From Pyropia yezoensis (Eukaryota; Rhodophyta; Bangiophyceae; Bangiales; Bangiaceae), in contig CM020619.1 in assembly GCA_009829735.1 (NCBI GenBank), forward strand, positions 14,189,777-14,253,776: a stretch of DNA of 64,000 bases, written 5' to 3'. The translations under genes and the position numbers were made by a program. Under the pieces are notes generated by a model. The model did no database searches and had not been told where the DNA came from. It saw nothing but the letters and a program-made list of their open reading frames with translations. This document shows, piece by piece, positions 8,599-18,615 of this stretch (its first letter is position 1; every line of letters starts with the position of its first letter).

Positions 8599-10542
8599 AT
8601 GGCGACTCCGGGAGTGGAGACGGACTCTCTCGATGAGCGTATGGAGGACACCTCCTACGGTGCAGCGCCTGCCGGGACTTCCGGCGGGGGCTCCGCGATC
8701 GCTCCGGGGGGTGGGACTCCCGCGTCACCCGGCTTTGGGTTGACGGCAGGATCTCCCCCGGAGGCGGGACAAGTTGTCCCGCGTGAGGCCTTGGGGCGGT
8801 GGTTTTACCCCGCTTGGCCTCTGTATGAGGAGGGGTTGACTGTTCTTCGCTGTGGCCGACTCGGCGCAGCGATGGGTCGGGTATGGGACCGCCTACGGGA
8901 GAAGTATCCCCGTAGGGTCGGGTTCCCTGCCGGCTTCAGGACGGACCAGTTTGCCTTCCTGGACGACGAGGAGGTCGAGGACGTGCAGCGGGCCAAGGCC
9001 ATGGTGGACCGCGGGGGAACTATCCCGGGTCCCGGCGACTTGCCGATCTTCACTTGGGACGCGGTGGCAACTCGCCCCCCGTACCTTCACGAGGCCGATC
9101 CGCACACTCATCACTTTGATGTGCGGATGGAGAAGGACTTCCGGCGAGGTCCCTACTTGGTGACCTCGGCTCAACTTGAGTTTCCTCAGCAGTCTGCTGC
9201 CAGTAAGGAGCAATACTACCCGAAGAAGCCCGAGTGGTGGCCTCAAGTTGAGGTCCCCTACGGGTTCCCGGCATTGTTGCCACGGTTGCTTGACCACTTC
9301 GGCTCCGTCATGTTGACGGCTGGCCCTGATCATCTGGTGTGGGCCATGTTGGCCACCCAGTGGCTCCTCGAGGTCATGTCGACCTGGGTGTCATGTGTTC
9401 AGCGGCGGGGGATGCTCTGGCATCTCCCCCTCCGGCTCATCCAGGGTTTGGAACAGCTCACCCCTCAGCTAGTTGCTGAGGGGTGCTCGTCAGGACAACT
9501 CACTCTACTTGAGGAGATGCTCCGCCTCCACAAGTTTATCGAGTGGGAGAGCATTGAGCACAAGTTGCGCCGCCCCACTCGGGGGCCCAAGGACGATGGC
9601 GCACTTCGCCAGTTCGTGTGGGTCGCTCGTGAACTTCACGACGGCCGTGTGGTCCTACGAGAGGGGTTGGGCATCGGGGACTACCCGTATGCCCCGGGGG
9701 TGGATCGTCACACTGCGCCACCCCCGGACAAGCCCATAGTTATGGCTGTGCCCTCATATGATGACCATATGACTCAACCTACTGCGGGAGCCCCAAGTCG
9801 GGGTCGCAGTTACACCCGGGTACCGCCACCTCGGCGTGCCCCTCCGCTTCCTCCTGTTCCTTTCCAGCCTCACGGGAACATCCCGATCAGCGTGGCCGTG
9901 GAGTCATCCACACCGGTGTCTCCCAACTTGGGGGCCACCCTCCTGACGGTATACCCCAAGTTGGTGTTACCGCCCACGCCTCTAACCTCAGAGATGATGA
10001 TCACCACGTTGGTGCGCACCATTTCCTGGTTGGCCGCGTCGACCGCAACCCTCCAAAGTTCCGAGACTCCTCAACTTGAGGAGCGCGTTCGTACTGCAGT
10101 GGCGACCGCGAGTTGCGAGTCGGTGGCGGAGTTTATGACGGCCGAGTTGGCTCGCATTGGGGCTATTATGCCCCAGCCAACCCCACTTGGGCGTGGCAAG
10201 CGTCGTGCGAGCCGGGCATACTCGCCTCCTCGCCGTCGTCGCCGTCACTCGCGGCGCTCTCCCTCCGTGTCGGAAGACGAGTTGTCTTACTCCGTCTCGG
10301 AGTCCTCTACCCCATCGGAGACGGAGTCTGTCCAGCGTCTGCGTCGCAAACTTGCGCGCAAGACCAGGCAGAAGAGTAGCCACGGTCGGCGCCACTTGCG
10401 CGACCGTGAGGGGCGCGACGGTTCCGACTTGGAGCCGCCGCCCCTTCCAACGAGTGGAGACCGTTATCGGCGTGGGTCTCGCCGCTCGCCTCCACGTGAG
10501 GGCGAGGGCCGTGGAGTGGGAGAGTCTAGCATGCGTGCCTAG
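8599..10542 (+). CDS. Antisense accessory protein of element A (647 aa), novel
   Basis: An ATG at 8599 (MATPGVETDS) opens a 647-residue frame on the strand opposite gag-pol, between pol's stop and the 3' LTR. Order: an acidic/Gly-rich N-terminus; a globular middle (about residues 60-370) with Trp/Tyr-rich motifs such as WWPQVEVPYGFPALLP, FGSVML, MLWHLP and VVLREGLG; a Pro-rich linker; a helical segment; then an Arg/Ser-rich tail (about residues 530-640) like RS domains or nuclear-localisation segments. The globular part is clearly homologous to the antisense ORF of element B (24651-22735): shared WW..VEVP.GFPA, the FGSV block, LWHLP and REGLG….PYA.GV. I do not recognise it as any standard retroelement domain. 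Function unknown. A nuclear, nucleic-acid-binding or antisense-regulatory role is only inference. Confidence 0.8.
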   Translation: MATPGVETDSLDERMEDTSYGAAPAGTSGGGSAIAPGGGTPASPGFGLTAGSPPEAGQVVPREALGRWFYPAWPLYEEGLTVLRCGRLGAAMGRVWDRLREKYPRRVGFPAGFRTDQFAFLDDEEVEDVQRAKAMVDRGGTIPGPGDLPIFTWDAVATRPPYLHEADPHTHHFDVRMEKDFRRGPYLVTSAQLEFPQQSAASKEQYYPKKPEWWPQVEVPYGFPALLPRLLDHFGSVMLTAGPDHLVWAMLATQWLLEVMSTWVSCVQRRGMLWHLPLRLIQGLEQLTPQLVAEGCSSGQLTLLEEMLRLHKFIEWESIEHKLRRPTRGPKDDGALRQFVWVARELHDGRVVLREGLGIGDYPYAPGVDRHTAPPPDKPIVMAVPSYDDHMTQPTAGAPSRGRSYTRVPPPRRAPPLPPVPFQPHGNIPISVAVESSTPVSPNLGATLLTVYPKLVLPPTPLTSEMMITTLVRTISWLAASTATLQSSETPQLEERVRTAVATASCESVAEFMTAELARIGAIMPQPTPLGRGKRRASRAYSPPRRRRRHSRRSPSVSEDELSYSVSESSTPSETESVQRLRRKLARKTRQKSSHGRRHLRDREGRDGSDLEPPPLPTSGDRYRRGSRRSPPREGEGRGVGESSMRA

Positions 10543-10653
10543 TTGGCAGCTGCCTTTGTTGTGAGAGTGTGAGGGTTAGGGCTGTAGTTTAAAGCCACTC
10601 TGCGTACCACTTCGACTTGAAGCACTCTCTTGGCACTGTTGCTCGGCCTTCCC

Positions 10654-13600
10654 TCACGTTGAGGGAGGGCTGTTAGGGTCTATCTCGTTCCGGGCACAGT
10701 ACGCCCGGACCTTCTCAGCAGGAAGGTCCTCCACATACTCCCACGTATCGTCCTTGGCTTTGTAGCCAAACCAACGCACCCTCAACATGAGGCGGTCAGT
10801 ATCCTCATCCCAGCCGTGGTCGATGAACTTGTCGAACACGTACTCCTGCGGGCCCTGTTTGGCTGCAGGCAGCGAGGGCAGGCGCCACGTTTTCAAAGCA
10901 CGCGCCCAAGCTGGGTCGCCTGCAGGCGGTGGTGCAACCTTGACCACGTCCTGTCCGTTCACTGTGCGGACCCCATCGTCACTTTCGATGGTGAAGCGCC
11001 GCCCATCAGTACGAAGGACCTGGTACGGCCCCTTCGTCTGGAACACCAACTTACCCCCAGTTGGGGTGTGTGAGTGGACCAATACCCAGTCACCCTGCTC
11101 GGGGACATGCTTGGCGTTGCGCACCTTTTTGTCAAAGGTACGCTTGTAGCGCTTTTGTGCTTTGTCCATCTCAGCCCTGACTTTAGGGATGAGGTTTTCA
11201 AGCCTAGCAGCGAACTCCGCCTTACTCTCAGTAGGAGTGGGCGTACTGCCACCATCCTCCCTAGTTGGGAGCGGCCGCCGCACGGCAATAGACCGCACGC
11301 GACGGGGGGTCACAAAAGCGAGGGGTACTTCCCCGGTAGATGAGTGAACCTGCGAATTGTAGGCAGTGGTCAGAATAGAAATGTATTGGTCCCACGTCTT
11401 CACGTGCTCACTCACATAATGGCGCAGCTGCCTAACAATAGTTTTGTTGAAGCGCTCCACCTGCCCATTAGTTTGTGGGTGGTAGGGGGTGGCATAGTTT
11501 GCCTTAACCCCCAACATATCCAGCACTCCTTGAAACAGTACAGACGCAAATTGCGGTCCATTGTCCGATAGTGTACTATCCGGAATGCCATACGCGGCAA
11601 CCCAGTGATCTAGGAAGGCTGACACGACCGACATGGCCGTGATCTCTGCCAGTGGGATCGCTCGCGTAAGTTTCGTGAAGCGGTCACAGATGACCAGGAG
11701 GTACTGGTTGCCCTCCTCGGTCACTGGCAGTGGCCCAAGGATGTCCATCGCCAACGCGGCGAAGGGCTCCTTGGCCGGGAACAATAGCATAGCCGTAGTA
11801 GGCCGCCGTTCCATCAGACGGTTCTGTGCACAACTTGTGCAGGCAGCCACCCAACTGTAGATGTCCACCACCATGGACGGCCAGTAGTACCTGGTCCTCA
11901 GGGTCTGGTACAGTTTACTAGACCCCAGGTGTCCACCCGTGGGAGCGTTATGCTCCCTCTCAAGGATACTGTCCTTGAGGGATGCGGGGACGACAAGTTG
12001 TTCGGTCCCCTGGAATACCCCCCTCCTCATGAGGAGGCCATCGTCTCCCAGGAAGAACCGCGTCTCCGCCACTGTATCCAGGGTATCCCTCTGCGACTTG
12101 CAGAAGGGATCCTCGGCCTGGGCCTTCACTACTTCGTCCAGGGACAGGGGCAAGTACTGCTTGTTCCCTGGCGCCTCGGGATTCAACGCCTGACCCGAGC
12201 GCGTGACTACCCCCACGATGGGGATGTCCTCATCGACTGGGGTGGTGTCCAGCCCCTCGGTAGGTACCCGAGAGAGGCCGTCGGCAAGGGCATGTTGCCT
12301 GCCAGGTCGGTACTCAATATCAAAGTTGAAGGGTGCAAGTCGCACCCTCCACCGGTTGAGACGAGTGTTCGTACAGTCCGTCTTGAAGATGAACTGCAAC
12401 GCGCGGTGGTCGCAGCGGATGAGGAACTTCTCACCCTCTAGGTAGTGACGAAGTGACGTCACCGCCCATACCACTGCGAGTCCTTCCAACTCGGTGACTC
12501 CGTAGTTCTTCTCGGCCGAGTTTAGGCCCTTGCTGAAGTATCCCACCGGCAAGTACTCCTTGTCCGGCTGTTGCTGAAGCAACACACAACCAAGTTGGTC
12601 GTAGCTAGCGTCCACATCCAGGATGTAGTGGCCTCCCAACCTGGGAATAGCCAGGATAGGGGGCTTCAGCAGAAGGTCCCGAAGAGTCTCAAAGGATTCC
12701 TGCTCCACCCGACTTGGGGGAGGCAGGTTCTTCGGTAGCGTTGAGCTCACTAACTGATTCAACGGCTTCGCCACTTTGGCGAAGCCCTTAGTGAAACGTC
12801 GGTACACGTTACACATCCCGAGGAAGCTCCTCATCTGGGTCTGGGTCCGGGGGTACTGAGCCTTGCGGATGGCCCTCAAGTTTTTCTCGTTGACACTGAG
12901 ACGCCCCGGACGGACAACATGTCCCAAGTACTCCACCTCTTGAGTGAAGAGGTGGCACTTACTCGCCTTCAGTGACACTCCGGCGTCAGCAAGTAGCTTG
13001 AACACCTGGCCAAGATGGCCAATGTGTTCCTCCGGACTTCGGGAGAACACAATGATATCGTCTAGGTACACGAGACAGATCTGCCACCGTACTCCGGCCA
13101 GAATCATGTCCATAGCGCGCTGGAAAGTTGCCGGCGCGTTACACAGGCCAAACGGTAGACGCTTGCACTGGTAGGTACCACAGTGACAGGTAAAGGTAGT
13201 TTTATGCCTGTCCTCCGGGGCAATGGGAATTTGCCAGTACCCCGCGTTACAGTCCAGGGTAGAGAACACGTTTGCCTCCCCCAGAGAGTCCAGACAGTCA
13301 TCCATCCGAGGTAGGGGATAACTATCCTTCACCGTGCTCTCGTTGAGCTTACGGTAGTCGATACAGAACCGGGGGGTCCCATCAACTTTGGGGACGATCA
13401 CCACCGGACTCGCCCACTCGGCGTTGCTGGCCTCGATCACATCGAGGGCCTCCATGCGAGCAACTTGCTCCTTAACGAGGGCCCTTGAACGGGGTCCCCC
13501 CCTATACGGTTGTTGGCGTATAGGGGGCGCACCGGGTTTCAACTCGATCCGGTGTTGGGTAGCTCTCATGAGTCCCAATTGACCATCCCACAACTTGTGA

Positions 13601-14637
13601 TATTGGTCCAAGAGGCGTTCAACTTGAACCCTCAACCTGGGTGGAACACCCTCCATGTTTACCTGGGGCCGAGGAGAGGCGGCCGACTTGGCTTGATGCT
13701 TCTCCTTTCCGGACTGCGGGTCGCTACTTGCGCCCGCGCTGAGGGTGACCGCTACTACCGGTCCCTCGTGTTGGTCGATATAGCCGAACTTGGCCCCCGA
13801 CTTGAAGAACTTGGGCGACGAGCTCAGGTTCATCACCTGGATCCTCCACGGGACTCCGGCTTTGGAGTCCATCGTGCCAAGGGCAACATGCACTTGGTGC
13901 TTGCGAGCAAGACGGGGGTTAGGGTGCACCAACCCGTTCCCCGCATAATCAGTTACAACATCCACGTGCGCCACCGAGTTGGGGGGCAACATGACTTTAC
14001 GGGCTAAACGCAGAGTAGCAGTAAACCCTTCCCTCACAGAACAAACAGGCTTCGACTGTGAAACTGTCACAGGAGCCACAGACTTTCCCTTACCAAGGAT
14101 GGGGATAGTCTCCCCATTCATCAACTTGACCCAGTACTCAGGGCCACAAATCAAAGGCACTTGTGTTACGACATAAGGGGTACCCAGAAGCAGGGGTACC
14201 GATATATTCTCAACTACACCATAGGTCACGTCGACCTCATGGGTCCCCAACCGAGTTGGTAGGGTCACGGCACCAACGATGGGAAGTACCCCACCATTGA
14301 TATCGATCAGATGGTCAGCTTTAGACTTCCAGCGTTGGAGCCTCATCCCCTTTGGTAATAGCGACTTGCGTATCAAGGAGGCTCCTGACCCGGTATCAAG
14401 TACGATACGGACACAACAGGCGCGGCCGGGGGCAAGTTGCACCCGTCCAGCCACCTGGAAGTTCTCACCCGTCAGCACCGCGATGACCCGACGTGGGTTT
14501 ACGTTCTTGGGAAGTCCCACCCGAGGTGGGCGGACTCCCTTAGGTCGCCGCAGTATCCGACACGGTTGGTTCGTCCTCTTGGCCCACTTGGCCGAGGCTG
14601 CCGTTGTGAGCTTCGGACGACCAGCTCCAACGGTCAT
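10654..14637 (-). CDS. pol: Pol polyprotein of element A (PR-RT-RNaseH-IN-chromodomain)
   Basis: 1,327 residues, ATG at 14637 overlapping the gag stop as ATGA. Aspartic protease DTGSG near residue 80. Reverse transcriptase with FSTLDCNAGYWQIP and the catalytic YLDD near 525. RNase H begins DVDAS near 675. The integrase has an H-H-C-C zinc finger (GGHLGSSKLYQTL…CTSCAQ). Its catalytic triad is D in AMDILGP (about 963), D in LSDNGPQFA (about 1022) and E in NGQVERFNK (about 1061). A GPY/F-like segment (KGPYQVL) and a C-terminal chromodomain (VRWFGY…DDTWEYVEDLP, about 1265-1315) follow. Domain order PR-RT-RH-IN is diagnostic of Ty3/gypsy, and the chromodomain places it with chromovirus-type elements. 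No stops or frameshifts, so it is probably functional. Confidence 0.97.
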   Translation of the reverse strand: MTVGAGRPKLTTAASAKWAKRTNQPCRILRRPKGVRPPRVGLPKNVNPRRVIAVLTGENFQVAGRVQLAPGRACCVRIVLDTGSGASLIRKSLLPKGMRLQRWKSKADHLIDINGGVLPIVGAVTLPTRLGTHEVDVTYGVVENISVPLLLGTPYVVTQVPLICGPEYWVKLMNGETIPILGKGKSVAPVTVSQSKPVCSVREGFTATLRLARKVMLPPNSVAHVDVVTDYAGNGLVHPNPRLARKHQVHVALGTMDSKAGVPWRIQVMNLSSSPKFFKSGAKFGYIDQHEGPVVAVTLSAGASSDPQSGKEKHQAKSAASPRPQVNMEGVPPRLRVQVERLLDQYHKLWDGQLGLMRATQHRIELKPGAPPIRQQPYRGGPRSRALVKEQVARMEALDVIEASNAEWASPVVIVPKVDGTPRFCIDYRKLNESTVKDSYPLPRMDDCLDSLGEANVFSTLDCNAGYWQIPIAPEDRHKTTFTCHCGTYQCKRLPFGLCNAPATFQRAMDMILAGVRWQICLVYLDDIIVFSRSPEEHIGHLGQVFKLLADAGVSLKASKCHLFTQEVEYLGHVVRPGRLSVNEKNLRAIRKAQYPRTQTQMRSFLGMCNVYRRFTKGFAKVAKPLNQLVSSTLPKNLPPPSRVEQESFETLRDLLLKPPILAIPRLGGHYILDVDASYDQLGCVLLQQQPDKEYLPVGYFSKGLNSAEKNYGVTELEGLAVVWAVTSLRHYLEGEKFLIRCDHRALQFIFKTDCTNTRLNRWRVRLAPFNFDIEYRPGRQHALADGLSRVPTEGLDTTPVDEDIPIVGVVTRSGQALNPEAPGNKQYLPLSLDEVVKAQAEDPFCKSQRDTLDTVAETRFFLGDDGLLMRRGVFQGTEQLVVPASLKDSILEREHNAPTGGHLGSSKLYQTLRTRYYWPSMVVDIYSWVAACTSCAQNRLMERRPTTAMLLFPAKEPFAALAMDILGPLPVTEEGNQYLLVICDRFTKLTRAIPLAEITAMSVVSAFLDHWVAAYGIPDSTLSDNGPQFASVLFQGVLDMLGVKANYATPYHPQTNGQVERFNKTIVRQLRHYVSEHVKTWDQYISILTTAYNSQVHSSTGEVPLAFVTPRRVRSIAVRRPLPTREDGGSTPTPTESKAEFAARLENLIPKVRAEMDKAQKRYKRTFDKKVRNAKHVPEQGDWVLVHSHTPTGGKLVFQTKGPYQVLRTDGRRFTIESDDGVRTVNGQDVVKVAPPPAGDPAWARALKTWRLPSLPAAKQGPQEYVFDKFIDHGWDEDTDRLMLRVRWFGYKAKDDTWEYVEDLPAEKVRAYCARNEIDPNSPPST

Positions 14638-16580
14638 TCGTTTCCCGCCGACTTGGCGTCCGAATCTGAGGGCGAAGGGGACGACGACGAGTCCGAGGAC
14701 GACGTGTCCGCCCCCTCCGTCGAGGGTGTGGCGACCGCCACCACTGGTCGAGACCCACCCTCGCGGCGTGAACGCACTTCGTTCGTAGCCGACTTCTTAC
14801 TCGCATTCCTAACAAGCTGTTGGATGCGTTTACTCAACTTGGGGCAATCATATGCCCAGTGACCATCGGAGTTGCAGTTCCAACACCGATGATCAGTTCC
14901 CGGAGGGGTCTTCCCAACTGGGGAAGACGACGAGGTACCTTGGGAAGTTCCCACGGCAGCTACCACCCTCTCCTTGCGGATTCGGCGTGCCTCTCGCAAC
15001 TCTCTGGCCTGGCGCGCCTCTTCCCGTTCCTTGGCCAACTCGGCCTGACGCTCCTGGCGTTGTTCCTCCCGCAACTTGCGGTAGGCCTCGCCTCTGCGGT
15101 AGGCGAACCTAGCCAACTCGGCCAGGGTCGCCCGGGCAGTGTTATGCTCCCGGGTCTCCATCCGGACTGACCAGTGGAGTCCTTCCACAAACCGACTCTT
15201 CACCACAGCTTGTGGATGAAGAAACCCACAAAGATTGTTGAGCTTACGGACTCGCTCCGCAAAGGACAACTCGTCCTCCGCCTCTTCCTGATGGGCTTGC
15301 GTAAACTCCTCGACTTGAGAAGCCAACGCCGCTTCATCAACCATGGCCCTCAACAACCAGTTGACGAGCTCCAAATAGGACGTCACCTCCCCAGCGCCTC
15401 CACTTGAGGAGCTGGGCATGACGGACATAAGTTCTGTCCGCAGGTCTCCCTTCGTAAACTCCTGTAGCATGTAAAAAGCCATGCCTTCACTTATGGCATT
15501 GTCGTCACAGGCTTTTGTGAAACGACGTAGGAACTCAAAGACACGGAGGGGGGGAGTTCCATCCCACTCCGCTTTGTGCCCAAAAGAGTGAAGTGCATTC
15601 TTCTTGGCACGGCCCATGGCTCGGGCCTGGTCAGGACCATACGCCACCGACTTGTTGTGGAGGGCGTAGGTCTCACAGTCAAAGATCCTCTGGTAGACCG
15701 GGTTGGCTACCTGGATCTTGGGCGGCACCTCACGTTGAGGGAACAGCCGCTGTGGCACTGGGGTAAGTCCACCCTCAGTGCCTGTAGTCTGGTACGGCGA
15801 GCTTGGTGTAGCCGCCGGCGTTTCCGAGGGGAACTCCCCCGTGAAGGGCGTACGCCCCACCGCGTATGGTGTGGCTCCCTCGTTGGGAGTCACAGGTGTC
15901 GCCCCCAGTTCGGGGCGACCCGAGATAGGCGTGGGGAGGGATTCCCCCTGCGCCTGTGGGCTCGAAAGCCCCAATCCGGTCTGGACATTCAGGCCATCTG
16001 GCAAACTCGCTACAATCTGATTCAGAATAGTATTCGTCATCGTGACCACCAGGTCCGGCAAAGTCTGCCGCAACACATTGGTCGCCTCCCGACGGACAGT
16101 TTCCGCGAGGAGTGGATTGACGACTCCAGTTGAGTCTCGGTCCGCCTCCGGGAGTCCACCTGAGGGGTAACCACGTTCCTCAGGGGTCTCAACCGGGGGC
16201 ATGGGCGCGAGCCCATCGCCGACCAACGGAGGTCCGCCGTCCTCCGAAAGCCTAGTTGGCGATGGCTCCATGCCAAAGTTGGCTCCAACCCGAGTGGAAC
16301 TCGCGGGGACAGTCCTCACCCCTTGGGACGTTCCCGTTGAGTATACCACGCGGTGGCCAGACTTCGGCCCACCCACGTCAGAAGTGTCACCCGAGTGAAC
16401 TCCCGACTGAGTCGGGGTGGCCTGTTGCCCGCCCGCACTTCCAGTCCTGCTGGCTTGAGGGACCTCTAGTCCCTCTGCGACCCCAGGTAAACCCACCTGT
16501 GTCTCACCAGTATTCAAAGGCACTGAAGTACGTGCGTCACCCGTGTACTCCCCGGACGACGGGGGGTCCGAGCTAGCCAT
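14634..16580 (-). CDS. gag: Gag of element A
   Basis: ATG at 16580 (MASSDPP), 648 residues. The N-terminal half is disordered and Pro/Gly/Thr-rich. The capsid-like region (about 300-480) includes NPVYQRIFDCETY, EWDGTPPLRVFEFLRRF and a helical zone. A Glu/Arg-rich coiled-coil stretch (REEQRQERQAEL…) follows, then a CCHC zinc knuckle, CWNCNSDGHWAYDCP, near 565 (C-x2-C-x4-H-x4-C). Ser/Asp-rich C-terminus. The same order and key motifs occur in gag B (CWQCSKSGHWAAQCP). Gag ends in TGA sharing ATGA with the pol start, which suggests termination-reinitiation rather than ribosomal frameshifting for pol expression. Confidence 0.93.
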   Translation of the reverse strand: MASSDPPSSGEYTGDARTSVPLNTGETQVGLPGVAEGLEVPQASRTGSAGGQQATPTQSGVHSGDTSDVGGPKSGHRVVYSTGTSQGVRTVPASSTRVGANFGMEPSPTRLSEDGGPPLVGDGLAPMPPVETPEERGYPSGGLPEADRDSTGVVNPLLAETVRREATNVLRQTLPDLVVTMTNTILNQIVASLPDGLNVQTGLGLSSPQAQGESLPTPISGRPELGATPVTPNEGATPYAVGRTPFTGEFPSETPAATPSSPYQTTGTEGGLTPVPQRLFPQREVPPKIQVANPVYQRIFDCETYALHNKSVAYGPDQARAMGRAKKNALHSFGHKAEWDGTPPLRVFEFLRRFTKACDDNAISEGMAFYMLQEFTKGDLRTELMSVMPSSSSGGAGEVTSYLELVNWLLRAMVDEAALASQVEEFTQAHQEEAEDELSFAERVRKLNNLCGFLHPQAVVKSRFVEGLHWSVRMETREHNTARATLAELARFAYRRGEAYRKLREEQRQERQAELAKEREEARQARELREARRIRKERVVAAVGTSQGTSSSSPVGKTPPGTDHRCWNCNSDGHWAYDCPKLSKRIQQLVRNASKKSATNEVRSRREGGSRPVVAVATPSTEGADTSSSDSSSSPSPSDSDAKSAGNE

Positions 16581-16680
16581 GTTGGCTAACGATCCGTATG
16601 ACACGGTCCAAGTCCACCGTTCCTCTGAGACAGAGGGCCCCCTACACCCGGGTGCACCCGGAGGTAAAGTTTACCTCTGT

Positions 16681-16697
16681 CCCCTGCTGCTCCACCA
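16681..16697 (-). promoter_or_regulatory. Primer-binding site of element A
   Basis: On the minus strand TGGTGGAGCAGCAGGGG starts two bases inside the 5' LTR (16700-17167). It begins with the TGG expected opposite a tRNA CCA end and nearly matches the site of element B at 7115. Confidence 0.65.
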
Positions 16698-16699
16698 AA

Positions 16700-17167
16700 T
16701 GTGGCAAAAACCACTCGCACACACAGTACCCAAGTTGGGGCGGTGTGCGAGGGCTGCCTCCCGTGTCGGGGGAACCGGAAGAAGTGCAAGTCGCACACAC
16801 TCTATCCCTGTTGTGGGGCAATCCCCCCACGGACAAACAAGAAGATGGTGTGTGGTCCAACAGTTTCTTGGTCGGGACGGGGACGCAGGGCCAAGCCCCG
16901 CTGTCCCTCCCCTTATCCCCCCAGGGTCCACTCAGAATCTCGCCACTCAGAATCTCCCACCCCAGCACCTGCCCACCGGGCCACACGAAAATTCAAGACG
17001 ATAAATGCAGAAAACCCTCAAATCCAAGTTGGATTTACTACTAAGCTAACTATCCCGAACTTAGGGAATATGGACCCAAATGCAGGGGGAGGAACGGACC
17101 AGGCTAGTGGCCTGCCGCCCCTTGCATGGCACGTGTTGCCCCCTACCTGGGGGTCAATACTGCCACA
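16700..17167 (-). repeat. Element A 5' LTR (right copy)
   Basis: 468 bp, apparently identical to 7789-8256. In the minus orientation this is the upstream LTR driving gag-pol. The target duplication GGTGG follows at 17168-17172. Confidence 0.92.
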
Positions 17168-17172
17168 GGTGG

Positions 17173-18577
17173 GAGCTCGAGTCAAGCTCCACCTGGCTCA
17201 TCCGGTATCGTGGATGACTCGGTGATGACTGCCATCGCACAAGTCGTGCGAGAGGAGGTGGGGAAGGCGTTGAAGGGGAACACCCCTCCGCCTGAGCAGG
17301 CCTCGAGGCGTCAGAAGCGACGGGAGATTCGACGTACTCTCCGTCGTGAGGTGGACTCAGAGTCTGAGTCCTCTACAAGTGGCAAGTCGGGTGAAGAGGA
17401 TCTTACCCGACGTGGTCGTGTGACTTACACGGACCGTCTTGGGACTAGAGTCGTCCCAGGAAAGATAGTGGTGAATAATCCATTGTTCAAGGATGTCTTC
17501 GACTGTGAGACATATGGGTTGGTCAACAAGTCGTTGACCTACTCGAATAGTCAGGCCCGTACCCTGGGCCGGCGCAAGAAACACGTTGCGCAATCCTTCG
17601 GGGTCCGTTCAGAATGGGACGGGACACCACCCCTGAAGGTCTTCCAGTTTTTGCGGAAGTTCGCAAAAGCCTGCGATGACAATGATGTCTCTGAAGCTGA
17701 AGCGTTTTTCATGCTTCAGGACTTCACCAAGGAGCCACTCCGCTCCGAGGTGATGAACGTCATGCCAAGTCGGCATGGTGGGAACCCGGGTGAGGTGACC
17801 TCCTACCTGGAGTTGGTTAATTGGATCCTTCGTCTTCACGCAGACGAGGCTTCCTTGGCTGTGCAGGTTGAAGAGTTCAACCGCGCCACCCAGAGTAAGG
17901 GTGAAGAGGAACGCGAGTTCGCTGAACGACTCCGTCAGCTGAACGTCCTCTGTGGATTTCTATATCCCCAAGGAGTCATTAAGGGACGCTTTGTGGAGGG
18001 TTTCCACCGAGCAGCTCGAGCGACTGTGCGAGAGCGTAATACTCCGACCATGACTCTGGCGGAGTTGGCACTCATCGCCCAGACTAAGGGTGATGAGTAC
18101 CGCTGGCTCGTGTCTGAGCAGCGGAAGGAACGAGAGAAAGAAGCTAAGGGAGTGGAAGCAAGTCGCTTCCGCAGAACTGCAAGGGTGCCTCCCTACACGC
18201 GGACGTACCCTGCAGTACCTTCGTCCTCAACTCGAGAGACGAAAGGTATGGTGGCCGCTATCCCTGATAAGTCACAGGGAAAAGCGGGGCCATCGGCGTC
18301 AATGAGTGATCGGCCGTGTTGGCAGTGTTCCAAGTCGGGACACTGGGCAGCCCAATGCCCCACTCTGGACGTTCGACTGAGAGCCCTGTTGGCTCGTATT
18401 GGGAAGCTCGGTATTCCGAGGACTGATTCGGATACCCGGCCGCACACCACACGTGTGACGGCCATGACTCAACCTCAGTCAGAGAATGAGTCCACGCTTG
18501 AGAAGGGGGAAACCTCTTCCCCCAGCTCAAGTGGCAAGGATACTCCATCATCCGAGTCGGATGAGGGAAACGCCTAG
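17173..18577 (+). pseudogene. Gag of element B, C-terminal part
   Basis: Continues the frame opened at 7430 once element A is removed. It carries the capsid-like region (NPLFKDVFDCETY, EWDGTPPLKVFQFLRKF), a charged helical zone, a CCHC knuckle CWQCSKSGHWAAQCP at about 18318-18360 and a Ser/Glu-rich tail ending at TAG 18575-18577. The close correspondence with gag A shows that the two elements belong to one clade but to different families. Present transcripts from B's LTR would run into element A, so this part is probably not expressed as Gag. Confidence 0.9.
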
Positions 18578-18615
18578 CCGCTGGGACTAAGACTGACCCA
18601 AAGGCTCCAGCGGTA

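Larger units (their letters stand above)
7789..17167 (-). mobile_element. Ty3/gypsy (chromovirus-type) retrotransposon A, complete and apparently intact
   Basis: A 9,379-bp element flanked by 468-bp LTRs at 7789-8256 and 16700-17167. By eye I find no difference between them. They carry TGTGGCA…TGCCACA ends and a perfect 5-bp target duplication GGTGG (7784-7788, 17168-17172). Sense genes run on the minus strand: primer-binding site (16697-16681), gag (16580-14634), pol (14637-10654). A 647-residue ORF runs the opposite way at 8599-10542. All three frames are open. It is inserted in the gag of element B, so it is younger than B. Identical LTRs and open frames suggest recent, possibly continuing activity. 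Confidence 0.95.
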
